Shown here in pieces: positions 24,903 to 30,051 of a stretch of DNA of 44,162 bases. This stretch comes from a virus, in the IMG/VR virus record IMGVR_UViG_3300001686_000010, positions 1-44,162 of that record, one strand, 5' to 3'. Every line of letters starts with the position of its first letter. Position 1 is the first letter of the stretch. The notes under the pieces are model-generated. The model worked only from the letters and a program-made list of their open reading frames with translations. It was not told the origin of the DNA and made no database searches. A program made the translations under genes and the position numbers.

Positions 24903-25478
24903 TTATTTATAATTTTCAATATCCTTACGTTTTTGTAAGGTAACATCTGTTATGGAAAGATAGAATATTACATCGTAAGCATTAGCTATCATAAATTCTA
25001 TAAGAATGTTACCGCATTGCCATTTGAGGGCGTAGGTCTTGCCTATGTCTCTTTTTATTCCGTCCGAATCGCTTGCACTTCCAAATAATCTGGTTAATTC
25101 ATTTTTTATGCTCTTAAAGAAGGTAGGCCAATTACCGTTTTTTATATTTTGTTTATCCGCATCATCGGCACTTTTTGAAAGTAAGATTGAGTAAACCGCT
25201 CCTGTATTTAATCTCTTTAAAGATACATCTTGAAACTTCTCCTTAAATGTTATATACTTATTTAATTGTGGGTGATCTACCGTCTGGTAGTCACCAAGAA
25301 ACACCATGGTATCATTCTTTTCTGGAATCATAGTAAAATATCTTCTAATGCTGTCTGGCATTGAATGTCCTAGCCTGATTCCCCTAAATGAATTGAATGA
25401 TTTTATTGCTTCGCAATCTTGTGCTTTAGCAGATAATCCAAACAGGATAATTAATACAATTATAAATAACATTCTCAT
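24903..25478 (-). CDS. Secreted (periplasmic) hypothetical protein, 191 aa
   Basis: The N terminus MRMLFIIVLIILFGLSAKAQD is a Sec signal peptide with a cleavage site after AKA. The mature part has FRGIRLGHSMPDSIRRYF, TGAVYSILLSKSADDADKQ and a Trp/Cys-containing WQCGNILIEFMI block. The pattern is like small Bacteroidota periplasmic proteins of unknown function. It begins 60 bp after the end of leader RNA copy 1 on the same strand. A phage accessory gene of this kind may change the host envelope, for example to exclude other phages; this is inference. Confidence 0.8.
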   Translation of the reverse strand: MRMLFIIVLIILFGLSAKAQDCEAIKSFNSFRGIRLGHSMPDSIRRYFTMIPEKNDTMVFLGDYQTVDHPQLNKYITFKEKFQDVSLKRLNTGAVYSILLSKSADDADKQNIKNGNWPTFFKSIKNELTRLFGSASDSDGIKRDIGKTYALKWQCGNILIEFMIANAYDVIFYLSITDVTLQKRKDIENYK

Positions 25479-25530
25479 GTCTTAAAAAATAAGTTAGGTT
25501 AAAGAAAAAGATTTCGTTGAAGTATGTATA

Positions 25531-25908
25531 TAAAAATAGCGTGGGACTTAAATCAGATTATCACCTTTCAGGCACTTGGGAGAGCCCGTTGTTCGATAAT
25601 GCATAACAAAGCCCACGCTTTAACGTAGGCGTCATTAACTATCATCTCGAACAACTTTTGTAAAACTCCCAAGTTTTGAAAAGTGAGAAAGTAGCTTAGA
25701 ACGCTAAGATTATATATGTGTTAGTAGGTTGATAGATCAACCAGATAGAAGATAAATTTGCATAATTTGACGTTTTTATTGTGTGTTTAAAAAAATGCGC
25801 AAACGAAAAAACAAACGGCAACCATCCCCTGTCCATACATTTTTCTAAACACATAGAGGTGTCATTCCTCTAAAAAAGGAAAAGTACGGATAGGTTAGGT
25901 TGCCGCTT
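25531..25908 (-). ncRNA. Attenuator-like structured leader RNA, copy 1
   Basis: Read on the minus strand (5' to 3', coordinates falling), the elements are as follows. A long outer hairpin has 25898-25908 paired with 25813-25823. An A-rich site and an 8-codon frame follow (25763-25737), with its stop in hairpin 25727-25732/25737-25742. Next is hairpin 25695-25699/25704-25708. Then come nested stems P1 (25574-25582/25666-25674) and P2 (25588-25596/25647-25655) and local stem P4 (25611-25617/25624-25630). Finally CCCACGCT (25538-25545) is followed by ATTTTTA and can pair with AGCGTGGG of the P4 3' arm. The same order with compensating changes occurs at 29252-29606 plus. G-U pairs mostly favour the minus strand, except in an inner stem (25828-25834/25888-25894). 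It fills most of the 733-bp gene-free stretch. Confidence 0.78.
25737..25763 (-). CDS. Candidate leader peptide MQIYLLSG in leader RNA copy 1
   Basis: ATG at 25763 opens eight codons ending TGA at 25737. It follows an A-rich stretch (AATAAAAACGTCAAATT) suited to Bacteroidota initiation. Copy 2 has an open frame of the same length at the same place, encoding MKIFIFSG. Both keep I at position 3, hydrophobic residues at 4-6 and SG before the stop. In both the stop lies in the 5' arm of the following hairpin. Confidence 0.6.
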   Translation of the reverse strand: MQIYLLSG

Positions 25909-25994
25909 TTAGTTAAATACGCTGGCTTCCCTGCTTGAAGATTTTGACTTTTTTAATTCGTGTTTAGAACAATGGTACTAACATTGCCATTCCC

Positions 25995-26002
25995 CAAAAG
26001 TA
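25995..26002 (-). promoter_or_regulatory. Probable -7 promoter element of leader RNA copy 1
   Basis: The minus strand reads TACTTTTG, a match to the Bacteroidota -7 consensus TAnnTTTG, about 90 bp upstream of the first leader stem. Copy 2 has the same octamer at 29175-29182, at a comparable distance. A -33 TTG is not evident here, so it may be weak or activator-dependent. Confidence 0.5.
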
Positions 26003-26064
26003 GTATTAAGATTAAAAACTATGTAGTAAATTTTCCAATCAATCAGAGATACCCGTAATACTAC
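26000..26064. promoter_or_regulatory. Inverted repeat overlapping the copy 1 promoter, possible operator
   Basis: GTAGTATTA (26000-26008) and TAATACTAC (26056-26064) are perfect 9-bp inverted arms 47 bp apart, and the first overlaps the -7 element on the minus strand. This is a natural arrangement for a repressor site with DNA looping, or simply an RNA stem. No regulator gene can be matched to it. Confidence 0.4.
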
Positions 26065-26211
26065 TATAAATCGCCTGCCAAAAACAGATTTCAATTATTC
26101 GTTCTTTGTTGTATATTTAACATAGGGAAACAGAACATTTGCACCATTTTTGCGTTCATATCATGAAGAGTTAGCTACACACAGAGAATCATCATTCTAA
26201 AAAAGCAAAAC

Positions 26212-26466
26212 ATGGAAAAGGCGCTATATTATATTTTTCACAACCTCTACACTATAAGACTTTTATTTTCTGGTATGTACGACATGGAAACCAGAAGAGA
26301 GGATGATTTAATAATTAATCCTCGCATAAAAAATCTTTCAGTATCAGGGGTGGGGGATGATAAAAACAATTTAAAGTCTGACAGGGTAAAAGTTCTAAAG
26401 GATTACTCTAAATCCTATAAACAAAAAGCAAAGGAGCATACGCCAGAATTAGCCAACTGCCAATGA
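26212..26466 (+). CDS. Small hypothetical protein, 84 aa
   Basis: The protein begins MEKALYYIFHNLYTIRLLF and continues MYDMETRREDDLIINPRIKN. It ends in a basic, flexible tail (LKDYSKSYKQKAKEHTPEL). The start follows AAAAAAGCAAAAC, an A-rich ribosome-binding region, and a small hairpin (AGAAT...ATTCT). It overlaps the next gene by 4 bp (ATGA), so the two are coupled. No family is recognised. Confidence 0.65.
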   Translation: MEKALYYIFHNLYTIRLLFSGMYDMETRREDDLIINPRIKNLSVSGVGDDKNNLKSDRVKVLKDYSKSYKQKAKEHTPELANCQ

Positions 26467-26882
26467 CCAAACATAAAAGAGAAATAAAAACTGCGCACTC
26501 TAGGGAACTTCAAAGGTTAGAGCAATCAGAGGAGATTGACGATAATCTTCTTCCGGATGCAGAAGAGATTAAAAAGCTGGCCGCAATTGATCCCGATATT
26601 TTAACCTGGCTTAAGGGTAGGGCGGAAAAAGAGCAAGAATTTAGACACGACTTCTCAAAGAAACGCATAAAGTTGACTAACGATTATGAGCAGCGACATC
26701 ATAATACTGCTAGAATGGGGTTGTTTGTTTATGCAATATTAGTAATAGGTAGTTTGTGGGGAGCTTACCAATTAATACTAAAAGGATTGAATGTTCAAGG
26801 GTCTATATTTGGAAGTGCCGCAGTAGTGTTGGCGGTAGCTGTGGCGGTTACAAGAAAGCCCAATAAGCCTACTGAAAAATAA
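26463..26882 (+). CDS. DUF2335-like two-span membrane protein
   Basis: The 139-residue protein has a charged cytoplasmic N-terminal part (LLPDAEEIKKLAAIDPDILTW), then a KGRAEKEQEFRHDFSKKR helix. Two membrane spans follow: MGLFVYAILVIGSLWGAYQL and GSIFGSAAVVLAVAVAVT. This arrangement, with an EKEQEFRH-type segment before paired C-terminal spans, matches the DUF2335 family of predicted membrane proteins as I recall it. Its biochemical role is unknown. It is the second gene of a coupled plus-strand pair. Confidence 0.65.
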   Translation: MTKHKREIKTAHSRELQRLEQSEEIDDNLLPDAEEIKKLAAIDPDILTWLKGRAEKEQEFRHDFSKKRIKLTNDYEQRHHNTARMGLFVYAILVIGSLWGAYQLILKGLNVQGSIFGSAAVVLAVAVAVTRKPNKPTEK

Positions 26883-26890
26883 TTTTACCA

Positions 26891-27001
26891 CTAAGTCTTT
26901 CCATCCTTAGCTTTGTTATTTGGCTTCTTTGGTAGGGGTGGGGCGGATTTTCTTAATTTATCCCTTCTGTCCCTTTCTGGCTTCCCAATTTTTTTTAGCA
27001 T
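26891..27001 (-). CDS. Possible 36-aa lysine-rich peptide
   Basis: A minus-strand ATG at 27001 opens MLKKIGKPERDRRDKLRKS, followed by APPLPKKPNNKAKDGKT and a stop at 26891. A TAA lies in frame 14 codons upstream. The LxKIGK start resembles LSKIGKRKGE in the 67-residue gene at 28566-28769, so this could be a small relative or a decayed copy. It fills part of the 291-bp gap between two plus-strand units; a weak hairpin (27033-27037/27051-27055) with a T run follows to the right. Confidence 0.35.
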   Translation of the reverse strand: MLKKIGKPERDRRDKLRKSAPPLPKKPNNKAKDGKT

Positions 27002-27081
27002 CTCGCCTAAGTTAATCGTACCTGTTGTTTTAACCTCTGATGCTTAAACGGAGGTATTTTTTCAAAAAATCACAAAAAATG

Positions 27082-27113
27082 TTTGGAAATATCATAATTA
27101 TATTCTTATTTTG
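27082..27113 (+). promoter_or_regulatory. Bacteroidota-type promoter
   Basis: TTTG at 27082-27085 is 20 bp upstream of TTATTTTG at 27106-27113, close to the -33 TTTG and -7 TAnnTTTG consensus with normal spacing. The predicted start is about 27119-27121, right at the beginning of the folded leader of the small gene at 27174. Confidence 0.65.
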
Positions 27114-27123
27114 GAAACGATAT

Positions 27124-27171
27124 ACTTCCAGTCTCAAAGGTATTGAGAAAAAAGGAAGTTTTATTGCTTCC
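27124..27171 (+). promoter_or_regulatory. Folded 5' leader with two competing stems next to the start codon
   Basis: ACTTCC (27124-27129) can pair with GGAAGT (27154-27159), enclosing hairpin CTCAA/TTGAG (27133-27137/27143-27147). GGAAG can alternatively pair with CTTCC at 27167-27171, which ends 2 bp before the ATG. One state leaves the start region open and the other ties it up. Confidence 0.55.
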
Positions 27172-27173
27172 TT

Positions 27174-27317
27174 ATGGCTTTAGAATTATTTGAAAAAGAT
27201 AGTCAATGCACTATTAAATACGAAGACAAGATACTTGTCATCCCATCCAAAGAACTAATCAGGATTTTAGAGCAATATGTAACTGCCGCTTCGGATGGAG
27301 CTATTAAATCATCTTAG
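27174..27317 (+). CDS. Small hypothetical protein, 47 aa
   Basis: ATG at 27174 encodes MALELFEKDSQCTIKYEDK, a central ILVIPSKELIRILEQYV helix, and ends GAIKSS. It has its own promoter and a folded leader, which supports a real gene despite the length. Its TAG shares four bases with the stop of the converging minus-strand gene. No family is recognised. Confidence 0.6.
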   Translation: MALELFEKDSQCTIKYEDKILVIPSKELIRILEQYVTAASDGAIKSS

Positions 27318-27607
27318 GCGTTTTGTGTTGCTCCGGGATAAACCCTTTTAAAGGCTTCAATACATGCCGCCTTTATATTATCAGCTAAATCGCTTCCGGG
27401 GGTAAAATTAAACATAACTGTTCCATTGGCAGTATAGACCATGTAATGATTATGAAGCAAATCGTGGTCTTGTGGTCTGTCGGTAGGACGTTCTTTAAAA
27501 TACTCTATATGTTTTTCCTGAATAGCATCCAATTCCTTTTGAAATAATTCAGCTTTTTCAGTTAAATCCTTACCGTAAAATAATTCATTCATTTGTTTAT
27601 TATCCAT
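27314..27607 (-). CDS. Hypothetical protein, 97 aa
   Basis: The protein begins MDNKQMNELFYGKDLTEKAE and has a charged helix (AELFQKELDAIQEKHIEYFKE). A C-terminal half with HNHYMVYTANGTVMFNFTPG, then SDLADNIKAACIEAFKRVY, looks like a small alpha/beta domain. It is divergent from the transposase gene (33 bp apart), and its stop overlaps the neighbouring plus-strand stop by 4 bp. No family is recognised. Confidence 0.65.
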   Translation of the reverse strand: MDNKQMNELFYGKDLTEKAELFQKELDAIQEKHIEYFKERPTDRPQDHDLLHNHYMVYTANGTVMFNFTPGSDLADNIKAACIEAFKRVYPGATQNA

Positions 27608-27640
27608 AACACCTTTTTTAGAATACTAAAATACTGATTT

Positions 27641-28573
27641 ATGTGTCAAATGAAGCAAATTAACGAATTTAAGAGCCTACCAGAGCTAATCATGTATTTC
27701 AGCACAGAGGCGGTATGCCTTAAATATTTGGAGCAATGGGTACATAAAGGAAATATAAGATGCCAGTATTGTGGAACGGATAAGGTGTATAGATTTAAGG
27801 ATGGTAAACGTTTTCGGTGTTCATCATGCCTTGAATATTTTACGGCTAAAGTGGGAACTATATTTGAAAGCAGCAAGCTCCCATTGGTGAAATGGTACAC
27901 GGCTATATACTTACTTAGCGCACATAAAAAAGGCGTTTCATCTCATCAACTTGCAAGGGATCTGCACGTTACCCAAAAGACCGGGTGGTTCATGCTACAT
28001 AGGATCAGGAAGGCAATGCAACAAGATAGTATAATGATGGATGGGATAGTAGAAGCTGATGAAACTTTTATTGGAGGCAAAAATAAAAACAGGCATAAAA
28101 ATAAGAAGTTCAAAAACTCACAAGGACGAAGTTTTCAGGACAAGGTTGCTGTAATGGGTTTATTGCAAAGAGAAGGAAAAGTAAAGACAGTAGTTATCGG
28201 TAATACACAAGGCGAAAATATTAGAAGGGTTGTGTTTGGTAATGTTCAAACTGGTAGCACATTAATTAGCGACGAATGGTGGGCATACCGGAATATGAAT
28301 CAGTTCTATCGCCATGAGGTAGTCGATCATGCCAGGGGGCAATACGTTAATGAGAACGGTGCAACGACAAATAGCATGGAAGGATTCTGGGCGCATTTAA
28401 AAAGAAGTCTCGGAGGTATTTACCACAGAGTTAGTCCTAAGCACCTTCAAAAATATATTGACGAAATAACCTTTCGATGGAATACCAGAAAAATGAATGA
28501 AGGTCAACGTTTGTCATTATTAATGAGTAAAGTAAATTGCAGGTTAAAATATAAACAATTAGTGTATGAGTAA
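27641..28573 (+). CDS. IS1595-family (ISXO2-type) transposase, apparently intact
   Basis: The 310-residue protein has an N-terminal zinc ribbon (Cys41, Cys44, Cys60, Cys63 in CQYC and CSSC), then a helix-turn-helix-like segment (SSHQLARDLHVTQKTGWFML). An ISXO2 DDE-type core follows, with D140 (VEADETFIGGK), D211 (ISDEWWAYRNM) and E247 (NSMEGFWAHLKRSLGG). All expected residues are present and the length is normal. The start may instead be Met4 (27650). It overlaps a downstream 67-residue gene by 8 bp. I could not find terminal inverted repeats or a target duplication, so it may be a phage-retained enzyme and not a free insertion sequence. It would cut and join its own element ends. Confidence 0.88.
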   Translation: MCQMKQINEFKSLPELIMYFSTEAVCLKYLEQWVHKGNIRCQYCGTDKVYRFKDGKRFRCSSCLEYFTAKVGTIFESSKLPLVKWYTAIYLLSAHKKGVSSHQLARDLHVTQKTGWFMLHRIRKAMQQDSIMMDGIVEADETFIGGKNKNRHKNKKFKNSQGRSFQDKVAVMGLLQREGKVKTVVIGNTQGENIRRVVFGNVQTGSTLISDEWWAYRNMNQFYRHEVVDHARGQYVNENGATTNSMEGFWAHLKRSLGGIYHRVSPKHLQKYIDEITFRWNTRKMNEGQRLSLLMSKVNCRLKYKQLVYE

Positions 28574-28769
28574 ATACAAGCCAATAACAGTCGAAGAGGC
28601 TGAAATTATAGAGAAGCGAATACAAAAGCAAAATCCAGAAAAAAAGCCCGTTGCTTTGGGTAGTACTCTATCCAAAATAGGCAAAAGGAAGGGGGAGTAT
28701 TTCCCATTTGATGAAGATGGAAATTCTAACTCAAAAATAAATAGAGACAATTTATTACACGGAGACTAG
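28566..28769 (+). CDS. Small hypothetical protein coupled to the transposase, 67 aa
   Basis: The ATG lies inside the end of the transposase gene (ATGAGTAA), so translation is probably coupled. The sequence has a charged helix (TVEEAEIIEKRIQKQNPEKK), then a PVALGSTLSKIGKRKGEYF segment, and ends in SNSKINRDNLLHGD. It has no membrane segment. It might be a transposase partner or a passenger gene. Its stop (TAG) shares four bases with the stop of the converging gene. Confidence 0.6.
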   Translation: MSKYKPITVEEAEIIEKRIQKQNPEKKPVALGSTLSKIGKRKGEYFPFDEDGNSNSKINRDNLLHGD

Positions 28770-29050
28770 CAGCGTTGAAGACCAGACCAAATCATTCCTT
28801 TAGGCTCTATTTGGGTTACAAATATCATCGGATTTCTTTCCAATCGAAAAGCTACTCCTTGAACTGCTGTAATTATTTGGTCTTTAGTGGCATTGCTCTC
28901 AATTCTATAATTTCCGTTGGGGAGCCTCCACTCAATACCATCTTTATCGGTAACTCTTTTCGTAAACCCTAAATTTATAAGCCCGTCTCTTAAAAATGTA
29001 TAATTAGGATTTCGGCCACTTAGCTCAACTCTTACAATAAAATTAGCCAT
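28766..29050 (-). CDS. Small protein resembling DUF2622-type proteins, 94 aa
   Basis: The protein starts MANFIVRVELSGRNPNYTFL and continues RDGLINLGFTKRVTDKDG, with WRLPNGNYRIES and a C-terminal FVTQIEPKGMIWSG. The NFIVRVEL start, a small ferredoxin-like beta-alpha-beta pattern and the DG...LPNGNY motif recall small phage and enterobacterial proteins such as DUF2622. The match is from memory and weak. A GC-rich hairpin lies 27 bp upstream of the start on this strand. Confidence 0.55.
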   Translation of the reverse strand: MANFIVRVELSGRNPNYTFLRDGLINLGFTKRVTDKDGIEWRLPNGNYRIESNATKDQIITAVQGVAFRLERNPMIFVTQIEPKGMIWSGLQRC

Positions 29051-29076
29051 ATCTTCTTTTTTTGATTATAAATATG

Positions 29077-29106
29077 CTGCCCTTAGTCCTGCAAGACGGG
29101 GCAGCT
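29077..29106 (-). promoter_or_regulatory. GC-rich hairpin in the leader of the 94-residue gene
   Basis: GCTGCCC (29077-29083) pairs with GGGCAGC (29100-29106), and an inner GTC/GAC pair extends the stem. On the minus strand it is followed after 11 bases by an A-rich ribosome-binding stretch and the ATG at 29050. A terminator role is less likely because no T run follows. Confidence 0.5.
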
Positions 29107-29153
29107 TTCAAAGGTAGTAAATTGGCTACAACATATATGTAGTTTTCACCTAT

Positions 29154-29182
29154 TGTATTTATGGGAAAGATTGTTACTTTTG
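29154..29182 (+). promoter_or_regulatory. Probable promoter of leader RNA copy 2
   Basis: TTG (29154-29156) is 18 bp upstream of TACTTTTG (29175-29182), a full match to TAnnTTTG. The predicted start is about 29189, some 60 bp before the first stem of leader RNA copy 2. The same octamer precedes copy 1. Confidence 0.6.
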
Positions 29183-29251
29183 GAACTGAACAAGCATCGG
29201 AATACACAACAAATCTTGCAGTAGTTTTAATCCAAACAGGCACAAGCTGAT

Positions 29252-29606
29252 AAAAACGGCAGCCTACTATAACTTTTCTCTGTGGTTACTTGCAAGGTTT
29301 CCTGTGTAAGAAAGGCCAATAGCGGGTTGCCGTTTTTGTTTTAGACCAATCAAATATATTTCTATTAACACATAAAAAACCTTGCAAATGAAAATATTTA
29401 TCTTCTCTGGTTAAACCGTTGTCGTATTAACCAACATACTACATAGCGTTAGCTATTGTCTTGTAGATAAAAATTGGCAAATTTCACTCTCGAAAATCAA
29501 GATCAATAACTGAACGCTCACGTGATGCGTGGGCTTTAGTTTTCTGATTTTCGGGTATGCCAATACCTTATCTACAGAATATACTATCTGCCCACGCAAT
29601 TTTTTT
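29252..29606 (+). ncRNA. Attenuator-like structured leader RNA, copy 2
   Basis: In order: an outer 13-bp stem (29252-29264/29325-29337) with inner stems 29267-29270/29319-29322 and 29273-29279/29309-29315. Next is an 8-codon frame (29388-29414), whose stop is in hairpin 29408-29414/29427-29433, then hairpin 29443-29447/29452-29456. Nested P1 (29462-29470/29568-29576), P2 (29473-29479/29558-29564) and P3 (29489-29499/29545-29555) follow, then local stem P4 (29516-29522/29528-29534). TGCGTGGGC (29526-29534) can instead pair with GCCCACGCA (29590-29598), directly followed by a T run to 29606. It is matched element by element by copy 1. G-U pairs in the outer stem, the 29273 stem and P4 favour the plus strand. 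The secreted-protein gene starts at 29626. Confidence 0.8.
29388..29414 (+). CDS. Candidate leader peptide MKIFIFSG in leader RNA copy 2
   Basis: ATG at 29388 opens eight codons ending TAA at 29412-29414, after an A-rich stretch (CATAAAAAACCTTGCAA). Copy 1 has a frame of the same length with conserved pattern M-K/Q-I-aromatic-I/L-F/L-S-G. Aligning the RNAs base by base needs two compensating 2-base gaps inside the frame, yet length and reading frame are kept. Confidence 0.6.
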   Translation: MKIFIFSG

Positions 29607-29625
29607 ATCCATAACTCAAATTAGC

Positions 29626-30042
29626 ATGAAGCCTATTATTATAGCAGTTTTAATACTGTGCAGCATATCTGCATTTAGTCAAATAAATAAAGTATATAAA
29701 TACAAAGCAGTCCGCTATGCGATGGTGTTTAATGATGATAACAATGATTTTGTTTCTATTACACCTTATAAGGACACCTCAATGCTGGTTGTAGTAAATG
29801 TTCCAGATAGAAGCATTACCTTTTACGGAGACACCAATAAAAAATATGACATAACAAAGGAAACCACCGTATATGTTGATGCTCCTTTTAACTTCTTGAA
29901 ATGGCAAAGCTGCATTGATCCGGATGGCCGTAGATGTAATATACGGATAGCAATGCCCACAGGAGATATTTCAGGAATAGGCTTAATTATGTATATTGAC
30001 TACAGGGGAGTAACTTACTATTATGGATTGAAGTATAATTAA
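29626..30042 (+). CDS. Secreted (periplasmic) hypothetical protein, 138 aa
   Basis: The frame is open from 29557, but the ATG at 29626 gives a proper Sec signal, MKPIIIAVLILCSISAFSQ, while the longer form would overlap the leader RNA. The mature protein is beta-rich (KAVRYAMVFNDDNNDFVSI, LVVVNVPDRSITFYGD, PFNFLKWQSCIDPDGRRCN) with two Cys. It is not evidently related to the secreted protein behind leader copy 1, yet it has the same kind of leader and the same predicted location. The next gene follows after 9 bp. Confidence 0.75.
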   Translation: MKPIIIAVLILCSISAFSQINKVYKYKAVRYAMVFNDDNNDFVSITPYKDTSMLVVVNVPDRSITFYGDTNKKYDITKETTVYVDAPFNFLKWQSCIDPDGRRCNIRIAMPTGDISGIGLIMYIDYRGVTYYYGLKYN

Positions 30043-30051
30043 ATTACCAAA

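Noticed and set aside
25531-25908. Retron or known riboswitch class
   Set aside because: No reverse transcriptase is in the window, and I could not match conserved cores of TPP, SAM, cobalamin, FMN or similar switches. Rfam models would settle this.
25840-26215. Similarity between 25845-25885 (plus) and the leader of the 26212 gene
   Set aside because: Both contain ACACA.AGAG...CTAAAAAAG.AAAA. The first lies in the apex of leader copy 1, which other evidence puts on the minus strand; the match may only reflect A-rich start regions.
27600-28800. Terminal inverted repeats of an insertion sequence
   Set aside because: I looked for matching ends next to the transposase and found none that were convincing by eye.
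29043-29243. 66-residue minus-strand frame
   Set aside because: It crosses a GC-rich hairpin and the promoter of leader copy 2 and overlaps the start of the 94-residue gene. Its composition is not typical of a protein.
29170-29260. 29-residue plus-strand frame starting MGKIVTFGTE
   Set aside because: It begins upstream of the proposed -7 box and would not be on the leader RNA transcript; copy 1 has no counterpart.
29252-29606. tmRNA as the identity of the leader RNA
   Set aside because: Size, internal short frame and long-range pairing are tmRNA-like, but there is no tRNA-like acceptor end, no TpsiC-type sequence and no CCA. The frame starts with ATG instead of a resume codon, and the peptide lacks an ALAA-type end.
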